NCBI GenBank assembly: GCA_020853575.1
Contig: JADYYP010000035.1
Coordinates: 1 to 64,000 of the forward strand
Direction of reading: 5' to 3'
DNA from: Planctomycetota bacterium
Lineage (GTDB): Bacteria; Planctomycetota; UBA1135; GCA-002686595
Length of the DNA: 64,000 nt
Under the pieces are notes generated by a model. It worked only from the letters and a program-made list of their open reading frames with translations. It had not been told where the DNA came from and did no database searches. This document shows, piece by piece, positions 46,916 to 54,893 of the stretch. The position numbers were made by a program, and so were the translations under genes. Position 1 is the first letter of the stretch; each line of letters starts with the position of its first letter.

Positions 46916-49606
46916 GTCTCGAGCACCCGCGCAGTCCTCGTCCCGTGCAGCGCTCGTGGCGGCGGAGCCCGCGCGCTCGCGCGACGCCAGCTCCTCCATG
47001 CGTGCGACGAGCGTGTCGGGATCCCAGCCCAAGTACAGCGCTGCGCGCGTCTTGTTGATCGAGCCGCGCAGGTTCGCTGTCGCGGCCAACGCGCCGCGCA
47101 GCCACTCGGGCTCGGGCGTCCGCGACGGCACACGGCGAGTGAGCTCGATTCCAGCCTTGAGCGCGAAGCGCTCGAGCGTCGCGAGGTCGATCTGCGCGCC
47201 CGGGTGCACCAGCACCAGCTTGAACACGAAGTTCTCGAGCTCGCGCATGTTCCCCAACCACGGCTGACGCCAGACGAGCGCGAGGGCTTCGTCGAGCAGC
47301 CTCGGCGCTGCCAACCCCTCGCTCTCGGAGCAGCGCGCGAGCAGCGCTTCCACGATGCGCGGCAACTCCGCGCGGCGCTCGTGCAGCGACGGAACGCGCA
47401 GCTCCAGACGCGCGAGCCTGCGGCACAGGTCTTCCCGCAGCGCGCCGCTGGCGGCGAGCTGTGCGAGAGCGGACGAGGCCGTGAAGAGCCAGCGCGGTGC
47501 GGCCGCCGCGCGCGCCGGAGGATCGTCGAGAATGGCGAGCAAGCGCGCTTGAGCCGCCGGCGACGCGTGCTCGACGTCTTCGAACAGGATCGAGCCGCCG
47601 GCGACGCGATCACACGCTGCCGCGACGTTGGCCGCGCTCCACGCGGCATCGTCCCCGCACGCGAACACGCTGAACGGAGCCCGCTCGCGGCCGCCTTCGA
47701 AATGCAGCCAGCGCGCGACGACGCGCTTGCCGGAGCCGCGCGGGCCCGAGATCAGGCAAGGTGCAAGCGACCGCGAGCTCGCGACGATTTCGCCGACCCA
47801 GGCGCCCGCGGGCGCGTTCGGACTGGGAAAGAACACCTCGCAACCAAATGTCGCGCGGTGCCACTCGCTGAACTGAGCGGCACGCAACTCTGCGCCGCTG
47901 GCGCGCGCACGCGCGGCCCAGCGCTCGACCAAGGTCGCGGGAAAATCGTGGCGCCGGGCCGATTCGAGCGCGAGCAAGCCGCACAGCGCGCCGCGCGCGA
48001 CGATCGGCAGCACGAGACCCGAGCCCGCCTCGCGCGCGATCGCGAGCTCGGCGTTCGGCTCGTCGAAGCGCACACTGCCAGCGCTGCGCAGCGCGCGCGT
48101 CAAGGCGCGGCACTCGCCCGTCGGAGTTGCGGACTCCGCGATCGCAGCGCCTCCCTCCACCACGCAGCGCGCACGCCCCTCGCGCACTTCGAAGCCCCAC
48201 CAGCGGCGCTGCGCGGTCTTCATGCCGAGCTCCGCCACCAGGGCCCGGAACACAGCGGCACATGGCCCCTCGGGGGCCGCCGCGTCGTGACGCGACCAGT
48301 CGATCGGAAGCGTGCCGTGGGCGCTGGCCAGCGAGCGCGCCGAAAGCACGCGCTCACGCTGTCCCAGCCCGAGTCGCGCCAAGCGTTCGCGGGCCGGAAT
48401 CAGATGGTGATCGAACTCGAAGCGGATCCAGCCCGCGACCTCGCCCAGCGCATCCGTCACCGGAGTCAGCGCGATCGAGCGCACCGACGCGGATTGGATC
48501 GAGCCTTCTGGACCGAGTGCCGCCCGCGCATGGCGCACCACCGGCCTCGACTCGACCACCATCTCGTGCTCGGCGCTCGAGACGTCGCCACACGACCCGC
48601 GCAGGCGCCGCACCCATTCGGCAGCGCCGGACCTCAAGGCCGGCGCGACGTCGACCTCGAGCAATTCCTCGCGGCCCGCTCCGCGGAGTGCAAAGCAGGC
48701 AGCCGCGAGCGCCCCGACGCTGCGGCGCAACTCGGCGACGCTCGGCGGAGCCGCCGAGTGATTCGGTCGCGCCACGGATCCCGCGGAAGCGCCCATGGTC
48801 TCCGCGGCGCGTCCTGCGAGCGCTCCAAGCCAATCGGGGCGTGCCTCGCGCAGCTCGAGCAGCGCCGACGGAAGGCGCCCCGTCCATGTCGGATCGACCG
48901 CGGTTGCAGCTGCGCTACTCGCGTCACCCGCGAGCAATCGGCACCAAGCCAGCAGCCGCGCGCAGCGCGCGTGACTCCGCGCAACATCGCGGCGAGCTTC
49001 GAGCACGGCCGCGGCGGCGCGGACCGCACCGCGGTCGAGCAGTACCTCGGCCCAGTGCGCGAGGGCCTCCAGGCGCTTGGGAGACTGCTGCGCCTCCCAC
49101 TCCTCCGCGAGCCGGGCGATCGCGGCCTCGCCCGCCTCGAGCCCCTCGTTCGCCCGCAGCGCTCGCCAGCGCCACAGCCGCAGCTCATCGCCCCCGAGAC
49201 CGACGCGTTGCGCTCCATCGAGGAGGCGCGTCGTCACGCGGCCCACGGACTCGTTGAACAGCGGCAGTCCAGGGAGCCACGGCAACTCATCGCGGTACTC
49301 CTCGATCACGCCCCACGCACCGGGTTCCGCCAACGAGGGCTCGCCGAACCAGGCGAAGGAGTCGCGGTCGACTTCGGCGTACAGCGCGTGGCGCGCGAGG
49401 TCGAGAAGCGCAGCGAGGACGCGGCGCTGTGTGTGCGCCTCGAGCTCGCCCCGCGCGCGCTCGAGTGTCAGTCGCACGACCTCCGCGGGTCGCCGCCGAC
49501 CACTGTCGACGATCAGACGCGCGCAGGTGACCCAGCGACGCGCGCGCGCGCGCTGCTCGGCTGTGGCATGGGGAAGGAGCAGCTCGATCGGATCGGCGGC
49601 TTGCAT
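46877..49606 (-). CDS. GAF / degenerate AAA+ regulator with C-terminal helix-turn-helix-like region
   Basis: The 909-residue protein has a long helical N-terminal half, a GAF-like sensor region (around RWWGFEVREGRARCVVEGGA ... VLPIVARGALCGLLALESAR) and an AAA+ domain. The AAA+ part shows Walker A-like GPRGSGKRVVARWLHFEGG, a Walker B-like GGSILFEDVEHASPAAQARLL, and a W-L-G-N-M-R-E-L-E-N-F block as in bacterial enhancer-binding proteins. A Fis-like C-terminus (LRGSINKTRAALYLGWD) follows. The GAFTGA loop needed to contact sigma-54 is missing, so it probably regulates differently. It ends the cluster with the sigma-like gene and the helical protein. Start ATG 49606 is preceded by AGAGG. Confidence 0.8.
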   Translation of the reverse strand: MQAADPIELLLPHATAEQRARARRWVTCARLIVDSGRRRPAEVVRLTLERARGELEAHTQRRVLAALLDLARHALYAEVDRDSFAWFGEPSLAEPGAWGVIEEYRDELPWLPGLPLFNESVGRVTTRLLDGAQRVGLGGDELRLWRWRALRANEGLEAGEAAIARLAEEWEAQQSPKRLEALAHWAEVLLDRGAVRAAAAVLEARRDVARSHARCARLLAWCRLLAGDASSAAATAVDPTWTGRLPSALLELREARPDWLGALAGRAAETMGASAGSVARPNHSAAPPSVAELRRSVGALAAACFALRGAGREELLEVDVAPALRSGAAEWVRRLRGSCGDVSSAEHEMVVESRPVVRHARAALGPEGSIQSASVRSIALTPVTDALGEVAGWIRFEFDHHLIPARERLARLGLGQRERVLSARSLASAHGTLPIDWSRHDAAAPEGPCAAVFRALVAELGMKTAQRRWWGFEVREGRARCVVEGGAAIAESATPTGECRALTRALRSAGSVRFDEPNAELAIAREAGSGLVLPIVARGALCGLLALESARRHDFPATLVERWAARARASGAELRAAQFSEWHRATFGCEVFFPSPNAPAGAWVGEIVASSRSLAPCLISGPRGSGKRVVARWLHFEGGRERAPFSVFACGDDAAWSAANVAAACDRVAGGSILFEDVEHASPAAQARLLAILDDPPARAAAAPRWLFTASSALAQLAASGALREDLCRRLARLELRVPSLHERRAELPRIVEALLARCSESEGLAAPRLLDEALALVWRQPWLGNMRELENFVFKLVLVHPGAQIDLATLERFALKAGIELTRRVPSRTPEPEWLRGALAATANLRGSINKTRAALYLGWDPDTLVARMEELASRERAGSAATSAARDEDCAGARDEERDPIAGSDPS
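46880..46911 (-). terminator. Perfect 14-bp hairpin over the 3' end of the regulator gene
   Basis: AGAGGGATCCGATC at 46880-46893 and its exact complement at 46898-46911 enclose a four-base loop. The hairpin covers the last codons of the GAF/AAA+ gene (RDPIAGSDPS) just before its TGA, and is followed on the minus strand by TGATTCTTCC. It probably ends that transcript. It could also serve the plus-strand candidate RNA. Confidence 0.5.
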
Positions 49607-49658
49607 GCAGTGGAACCTCTGGGGGAGGGAGTGCGAGGACTGAGCACACGGACTCGGA

Positions 49659-50288
49659 CTAGGCACACTGACTCAACTCGAGCGCCTCGCGGGATCGCCC
49701 GTCGCGTTCGAGCAGAGCGACCAGGCGTCGCACCAGCTCCGCGCGCGCCGAAGGAGCCACGCGCGACGAGAGCGCGTTGGCGAGCACCGCGATCGCTTCG
49801 TCCCAGCGCAGGGCGTGGCCGAGAGCACGCGCGAGCAGCACGCGCGACGCACAGTTGGGGTCGAGGGCCAGCGCGGCCTCGGCCAACTCGACGGCGCCGG
49901 GCCATTCCCGTGGCTCCCGTACGCAGCAGACCGTCAAGAGCTCGCGCAAGCGAGTGCCCGCGCACATGCCGTCGGCAACGCAAGCGTCGAGGGCCTCGCT
50001 CAGCGCGATGCGCCATGCGCCCAGCGCTTCCACTCTGTCCGAGATCCGCATGCGCGCCGCGCGCCGGAACAGCTCCGCCAGCTCCTGCGCGTGCAGCCGC
50101 GCGAGCTCTCGCTGCGCGCGCGCGAGTCGGGGCTGCGCCACACCCACGACGAGACCGTCGAAGCTCAACGCGAACGCTGCGCGCAAGCGCGAGCGCTGCT
50201 CGGCCAGGGCCGCCCGCTCGGAGCCCAAACCGACGAGCAACGGCTCGAGCCCGGCCAAGGCGCACTCTTGGCGAATGGCAGCGCTCAT
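49659..50288 (-). CDS. Helical-repeat protein of the regulatory cluster
   Basis: The 209-residue protein starts MSAAIRQECALAGLEPLLVG and is almost entirely alpha-helical, with Ala/Leu/Arg repeats such as AVELAEAALALDPNCASRVL and ALRWDEAIAVLANALSS that fit TPR-like units. No catalytic motif is seen. The ATG overlaps the stop of the sigma-like gene (ATGA). It is followed 52 bases later by the GAF/AAA+ regulator. It is probably an adaptor between the two (inference). Confidence 0.7.
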   Translation of the reverse strand: MSAAIRQECALAGLEPLLVGLGSERAALAEQRSRLRAAFALSFDGLVVGVAQPRLARAQRELARLHAQELAELFRRAARMRISDRVEALGAWRIALSEALDACVADGMCAGTRLRELLTVCCVREPREWPGAVELAEAALALDPNCASRVLLARALGHALRWDEAIAVLANALSSRVAPSARAELVRRLVALLERDGRSREALELSQCA

Positions 50289-51148
50289 GGTGCGCGCCTC
50301 GAGAACACGGCGCCCATGCCGTCGAACACGCGGCGCGCGCACCGCGCCAAGTCCGTGGCGGACTGTCCCGAGCGCGCCGCGAGCTCGTCGAGCGAGCGGC
50401 CCTCGAGCACCACGCTGCGGAACACCCGACGCTCTTCGAGCGGGAAACGGTTGTGCACGACGCAGGCCTCGTGGACGAGCTGTGGATCGAAGCCCAAGGG
50501 TCGGGCGAGCTCGCCCAGTCCCTGGAATGCAGCGTCGCCGGCGCCCCGCGGCTGCTCCTCGTCCTCGGCGACCAGATCGAACGCAGCGCCGTCGACTTGG
50601 CTGCGCAACCACGCCTCGATGTCCGGCTGGCCGCGGTAGCGCTGCGCAAAACGTGCGATGCGCGCGGCGCATCGCAACACGACCCGATCGGGATCGAGCA
50701 ACAAGGCGTTGCGCTGGAGTCCCTCCGCGACACGCTCACGCAGTCGCAAGGGATCGCCAGCCATCAGGCGCGCGAGCACCTCCCGCGGCGACGCTCCGGC
50801 GAGGATCGAACGCCAGTGCGCCTTGCTGCCGCGCGTCGCGGCCGCGGCGGCGAGTTCCGCCACCTCGGCGAGATCGCGCACCAACTCCGGGTCCGCGGTC
50901 GCCTCGAGCACCAACTCGGTCGCGCTGCGCGCAACCTTCGCCTCCGCGTCGACCCGCGGGCCGCTCCCCGATCCAGATCCCGATCCCGATCCCGATCCAG
51001 ATCCCGATCCCGAGCCCGATCCCGAGCCCGATCCCGAGCCCGCATCGGATCCCGGATCCGCACACGAATCCGACTTCAGCTCACTATCGGCCTCGAACGC
51101 GTCCAGCTCGTCCGCGGCTCGCCCGCACCCGTGTCTCGCCTTGCGCAT
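50285..51148 (-). CDS. Divergent sigma-factor-like protein with a Ser-Gly tract
   Basis: The 287-residue protein starts MRKARHGCGRAADELDAFEA. A Ser-Gly repeat (about residues 37-65) follows. Then come a helical part and a region-2-like block (LLDPDRVVLRCAARIARFAQRYRGQPDIEAWL) and a region-4-like block (FPLEERRVFRSVVLEGRSLDELAARSGQ ... ARCARRVFDGM) with a helix-turn-helix pattern. It resembles ECF sigma factors but is diverged and could be an atypical sigma or a sigma-derived regulator. GGGAG/AGAGG precede ATG 51148. It is first in a cluster with the helical protein and the GAF/AAA+ protein. Confidence 0.7.
   Translation of the reverse strand: MRKARHGCGRAADELDAFEADSELKSDSCADPGSDAGSGSGSGSGSGSGSGSGSGSGSGSGSGPRVDAEAKVARSATELVLEATADPELVRDLAEVAELAAAAATRGSKAHWRSILAGASPREVLARLMAGDPLRLRERVAEGLQRNALLLDPDRVVLRCAARIARFAQRYRGQPDIEAWLRSQVDGAAFDLVAEDEEQPRGAGDAAFQGLGELARPLGFDPQLVHEACVVHNRFPLEERRVFRSVVLEGRSLDELAARSGQSATDLARCARRVFDGMGAVFSRRAP
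50969..51040 (-). repeat. Hexanucleotide repeat encoding Ser-Gly
   Basis: About twelve 6-bp units (CGATCC, AGATCC and CGAGCC variants) lie end to end and encode alternating Ser-Gly in the sigma-like protein. A 6-bp unit keeps the reading frame when copy number changes, so the linker length can vary without loss of function. Confidence 0.85.
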
Positions 51149-51327
51149 CACCCTCTCCCGCCCTCCGCTGTCTGCTCCGTCGGCGCGCGGGTCTTTGCTC
51201 TCCGCGCACGCCCCTGGGCACTCTAGCTGCGCTTGCGCGGGTCACGCCGGCTGAGCCGCAATGCAATTTCCAACACGGCGCCGAACGCGAGCGCGCGGAC
51301 TTCGCGCAAGCCCAGAGGATGCAACGC

Positions 51328-51378
51328 TTTGGAGCGCCGCTCCAAACCAGGACGGGCCGTCCACATGGAACGGCCCGT
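51328..51378 (-). terminator. Two tandem hairpins after the flotillin gene
   Basis: A 9-bp stem (ACGGGCCGT / ACGGCCCGT, 51352-51378, 9-base loop) is followed on the minus strand by an almost perfect palindrome (TTTGGAGCG / CGCTCCAAA, 51328-51346). They lie downstream of the flotillin stop at 51439. There is no T-run, so the call as terminator is tentative; they could also be regulator sites in front of the sigma-like gene. Confidence 0.4.
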
Positions 51379-51438
51379 GTGCGGGTCTCGGCTGAAATTC
51401 CCCGATCCCGAGCACGGAGTGCCCGGGAGCGAGGGCCG

Positions 51439-53253
51439 CTACTTGGCGCCGTCGCGCGCCTTGGTCGGCGGCGCGGAGGCGCTCACATCATCGCTCGCGG
51501 CCAGCTTCCCGAGGTACTCGGGCAACTCGACGCCACCGACGGACTTCATCACGTTCATCAGCGGCGGAACCGCTTGGCCCAGGCTCGAGAGGAAGCCGGC
51601 AGCGCCGCCCTTGCCCGCGCCGCCGGAGTCCCACACGGTGACCTTGTCGAACTTGATGTTGGAGATGGCCTTGGCCGAGGTCTCCGCCAAGTGGTCCAGG
51701 TGCTCGAGCATCAACAGCTGGAAGGCTTGGTTCGCGCCACCGCAACCTTCGACCAGCTTGCGCAAGCCCTCGGCCTTCTTGGCCAGGATCTCGAACTCGC
51801 CGCGGGCTTGCGCCTCGAGCCGTGCGTACAGCGCCTTGGCATCACCTTCGGCCTGCAATTGCACCGCGGTGGCGCGCGCCGCCGCCTCGATCTTGACGCG
51901 GTCGGCCTCCGCTTCGGCCTCGACCACCACGCGCGCGCGCTGGGCGCGTGCCGGAGCCTCGAGCGCCGCGCGCTGTTCGGCCTCGATCTTCTTGGCGTTG
52001 GATTCCGCTGCCACGGCCTCGGCGCGGTACTGCGCGGCGAGCACTTCGGCCTCGGCTTGGCGCTTCCGGGTCTCGCCCACGGCATAGCTCTCGGCCGCCT
52101 TGACCTTGAGCTCGGCCTCGGAGGCCACGATCTGGGCCTTCGACAGGTTCTCGCCGGCGACCGCGTCGGCGTTGGCCTTGGCGACTTGGATGCGCATCGC
52201 GCGCTCCGCCTCGCGCACTTGGGCCTCGCGCTCGAAGGATGCGGTCTGCTCGCCGATTTCCTGCAGCTTGGCGAGCTCGGCCACGCGCACGGCCATCTCG
52301 CGCTGCGCGTCCTTCTCACCCGCCACCGCCAGCGCATTGGCCTTGGCGATCTGCACACGCATCTGTTGCTCGGCGTCCTTGACCTGGGCCTCGCGCTCGA
52401 AACCCGCGCGCTGCTCACCGATCGAGCGCTCCTTGGCCAACTCGGCCACGCGTACGGCCATCTCGCGCTCGGCGTCCTTGGTGCCGATCTCGCGCAGCTT
52501 GGTGGCCTGCGCGACCTCGATCTCGCGATCGCGCTCCGCCGCCGCGACACCGATCGCACCCTTCTTGGTCTGCTCGGCGACGTCGATCTCCGCCTGCTGG
52601 ATCGCCTCGCTGGCTGCCTTTCGTCCGAGCGCCTCGATGTAGCCCGACTCGTCGGTGATGTCGGTGATGTTGACGTTGATCAACACCAGGCCGATCTTCT
52701 CCAACTCGGGCTCGAGCGAGTGCTGGATGTTCTTCAAGAACACGTCGCGGTCCTTGTTGATGGCCTCGATCGGCATCGAGGCGATCACCTGGCGCAACTG
52801 GCCGAAGATGATGTCCAGCGCTTGGTTCTTGATCTGCTCCGTCGACAGTCCCAGCAAGCGGATGGCGGCGTTCTGCATGACGCCGGTCTGGGTGCCGATC
52901 GCGACCGTGAAGTAGCTCGGGACGTTGACGCGGATGTTCTCGGCCGAGAGCGCGCCCTTGAGCGGCACCTCGATCTGGATCGGCTCCAGGTCGAGATAGT
53001 CATAGGCCTGGATCAAGGGCCACACGAACGAGCCGCCGCCGTGCAGGCAGCGCGAGGACTCGCCTTTCGCCACCTTGCCGTAGATCACCAGGATCTTGTT
53101 GGACGGGCAGCGCCGGTAGCGCGTGACCAGCATCAGCATGAAGCTGAAGGCGAACAGGAGCGCCAGACCGATGCCGACGATCACACCGCCGCTGCCGAGG
53201 AGCTCGTCCCAGGTGTTTTGTTGCGCCAGCGCGGGAAGCAGCACGTTCAGCAT
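51439..53253 (-). CDS. Flotillin-like membrane scaffold protein
   Basis: The 604-residue protein has an N-terminal membrane segment (IVGIGLALLFAFSFMLMLV), an SPFH/band-7 domain (IQIEVPLKGALSAENIRVNVPSYFTVAIGT ... EPELEKIGLVLINVNITDI) and a long coiled coil with repeated EAQV, AELAK and AKANA segments. Flotillins organise membrane microdomains. The coiled coil contains a 55-residue duplication. The C-terminus ends in a Gly/Leu-rich region. The NfeD-like gene lies 27 bases upstream, the usual partner. Confidence 0.92.
   Translation of the reverse strand: MLNVLLPALAQQNTWDELLGSGGVIVGIGLALLFAFSFMLMLVTRYRRCPSNKILVIYGKVAKGESSRCLHGGGSFVWPLIQAYDYLDLEPIQIEVPLKGALSAENIRVNVPSYFTVAIGTQTGVMQNAAIRLLGLSTEQIKNQALDIIFGQLRQVIASMPIEAINKDRDVFLKNIQHSLEPELEKIGLVLINVNITDITDESGYIEALGRKAASEAIQQAEIDVAEQTKKGAIGVAAAERDREIEVAQATKLREIGTKDAEREMAVRVAELAKERSIGEQRAGFEREAQVKDAEQQMRVQIAKANALAVAGEKDAQREMAVRVAELAKLQEIGEQTASFEREAQVREAERAMRIQVAKANADAVAGENLSKAQIVASEAELKVKAAESYAVGETRKRQAEAEVLAAQYRAEAVAAESNAKKIEAEQRAALEAPARAQRARVVVEAEAEADRVKIEAAARATAVQLQAEGDAKALYARLEAQARGEFEILAKKAEGLRKLVEGCGGANQAFQLLMLEHLDHLAETSAKAISNIKFDKVTVWDSGGAGKGGAAGFLSSLGQAVPPLMNVMKSVGGVELPEYLGKLAASDDVSASAPPTKARDGAK
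52141..52470 (-). repeat. 165-bp tandem duplication in the flotillin coiled coil
   Basis: Two adjacent 165-bp units (52470-52306 and 52305-52141) encode 55-residue segments that share 39 identical positions by my count, both starting with REMAVRVAELAK after one residue and containing FEREAQV and AKANA. This indicates an internal in-frame duplication that lengthened the coiled coil. Confidence 0.8.
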
Positions 53254-53280
53254 GATCGCGGGTCCTTGCGGTTGAGACGC

Positions 53281-53850
53281 TCAGAGTGACTCGACCTCGA
53301 GCGTGTCGCTCGAAGCCACGGAAACGACTTTGCACAGCGCGCCGGTCTTGATCTCGCGACCGCGCGTGATGGCCTTGAACTGCATGGTGCGCCCCTGGAT
53401 GGGCACGGTCACGGTCCCCGTTCCGCTCTTCTCGGCGGGCACGGCGAGGTACACGCGCGCTTGTGCGCCGAGCGCGTTCTTGATGTCGACGTTGCCCTCC
53501 GAGCGCAACCGGAACATCTGCGTCAGCACCAAGCCCGCGATCCAGAAGGCGAAGCTCCCGGCGACCAGGGCGATGGCCAGCGAAGCCACGTTGGAGAGCC
53601 CGGCATCGGTGGCGATCCAGCCGCCTACGCCGAAGAACGACACGAAGGCCACCACGGTGCGAAACGACAGTCCGCCGGGGCCGTGTGCGCCATCGTGAGC
53701 GGCGTCGGCGCTCTCGACGTGGAAGTCGTGGGCTTCGGGAGTGATGTCGCCCGGCGAATCGCCGCCGATCAGCGCCAGCACGACCTGGATGATCATCAGC
53801 ACCGAGCCGATCAGCGCGAGTGCGACGTAGAGCGTGTGCAGGCTGGGCAT
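53281..53850 (-). CDS. NfeD-like membrane protein
   Basis: The 189-residue protein has hydrophobic segments at the start (YVALALIGSVLMIIQVVLAL) and middle (SLAIALVAGSFAFWIAGLVL) and a C-terminal OB-fold-like strand set (NALGAQARVYLAVP ... GTVTVPIQGRTMQFKAIT). That is the NfeD pattern, normally paired with flotillin. It lies upstream of flotillin and likely shares its message. It may help assemble or regulate membrane domains. Confidence 0.85.
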   Translation of the reverse strand: MPSLHTLYVALALIGSVLMIIQVVLALIGGDSPGDITPEAHDFHVESADAAHDGAHGPGGLSFRTVVAFVSFFGVGGWIATDAGLSNVASLAIALVAGSFAFWIAGLVLTQMFRLRSEGNVDIKNALGAQARVYLAVPAEKSGTGTVTVPIQGRTMQFKAITRGREIKTGALCKVVSVASSDTLEVESL

Positions 53851-54012
53851 CGTTGGGAGGGCGGGAAGCGACGCGAGGTCGGCGGTGGTGACGTGCGACC
53901 GCGGCGGCGGTACGCGCCCGAGCTCGAGGTTATTCGCGCCCGGGGACGCTGGCCCTCGGCGCGCGCGGGACGAAGATAGCGGCGGGGCGAAACTCGATCC
54001 AGCCGCGCGGCG

Positions 54013-54040
54013 TTGTTCACGAGTCGCGCGACGCTAGGAT
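54013..54040 (+). promoter_or_regulatory. Probable fabI promoter
   Basis: TTGTTC (54013-54018) and TAGGAT (54035-54040) are spaced 16 bases apart, close to the housekeeping sigma consensus, 53 bases before the fabI ATG. The fabI ribosome site AGGAGG follows nearer the start. Confidence 0.45.
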
Positions 54041-54092
54041 CCGCCGCTCCCAGGCGCGCCGCGCGCGCCGGCCACCCAGGAGGAGCTTCGCG

Positions 54093-54866
54093 ATGACGTG
54101 GACGTTGAACGGCAAGACCGGTGTGATCTTCGGGGTCGCGAACAAGCGCTCGATCGCCTGGGCCTGTGCGCAGTCGCTGGCCAACGCCGGCATGCGGCTG
54201 GTCGTCACCTACGCCAACGAACGTCTCGAGAAGAGCGTGCGCGAGCTGTCGGTCGAGCTGCCCGGCTCGATCGTGCTGCCCTGCGACGTCACCAAGCCCG
54301 AGCAGATCGACGCCGTGATGGAGTCGACCAAGCGCGAGTTCGGCGGCCTCGATTCGCTGATCCACGCCGTGGCCTTCGCGCGGCGCGAGGAGCTCGAGGG
54401 CGACTTCTTCCACACCTCGAAGGAGGGCTACATGCTGGCCCACGAGGTCTCGGCCTACTCCCTGACCGAGATCACGCGCAAGGCCCTGCCCCTGATGGAA
54501 GGCCGCGAGGGCTCGATCGTGACGCTGACCTATCTCGGCGGCGAGCGCGTGATCAAGAACTACAACGTCATGGGCATCGCCAAGGCCGCTCTCGAGGCCA
54601 GCGTGCGCTACCTCGCGGCCGATCTCGGTCCGCGCGGCATCCGCGTCAACGCCATCAGCGCCGGGCCGATCCGCACCTTGTCGTCCGCCGGAGTTTCGGG
54701 CTTCACGACCATGCTCGACCACATCGCCGAGACCGCGCCGCTGCGGCGCAACGTCACGTCGGAAGAGGTCGGCGACACCTGTCTGTTCCTGTGCAGCCCG
54801 CACTCGCGCGGGATCACCGGCTCGATCGTCTACGTCGACGCCGGCTACCACGTGATGGGCGTCTAG
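54093..54866 (+). CDS. fabI: Enoyl-[acyl-carrier-protein] reductase (NADH)
   Basis: The 257-residue short-chain dehydrogenase completes each round of fatty-acid elongation. The N-terminal cofactor site reads GVIFGVANKRSIAWACAQSL. The catalytic pair Tyr157 and Lys164 lies in YNVMGIAK, with Tyr147 ten residues earlier, the FabI spacing. The C-terminal part ends GSIVYVDAGYHVMGV. AGGAGG lies nine bases before the ATG. It is convergent with the TamA-like gene and stands alone. Confidence 0.95.
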   Translation: MTWTLNGKTGVIFGVANKRSIAWACAQSLANAGMRLVVTYANERLEKSVRELSVELPGSIVLPCDVTKPEQIDAVMESTKREFGGLDSLIHAVAFARREELEGDFFHTSKEGYMLAHEVSAYSLTEITRKALPLMEGREGSIVTLTYLGGERVIKNYNVMGIAKAALEASVRYLAADLGPRGIRVNAISAGPIRTLSSAGVSGFTTMLDHIAETAPLRRNVTSEEVGDTCLFLCSPHSRGITGSIVYVDAGYHVMGV

Positions 54867-54893
54867 CGCCGGCGCGCGCGGGCTGGACGCGGC

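Noticed and set aside
46877-49606. Sigma-54-dependent activator
   Set aside because: The AAA+ domain lacks the GAFTGA loop required to contact sigma-54.
46826-51226. Long plus-strand frame over the regulatory cluster
   Set aside because: Antisense to three genes with consistent starts, overlaps and domains; composition is Arg/Ala shadow.
49777-53289. 1170-codon plus-strand frame over the sigma-like and flotillin genes
   Set aside because: Contains Leu-Gly-Leu-Asp shadow repeats produced by the coiled-coil codons of flotillin on the other strand.
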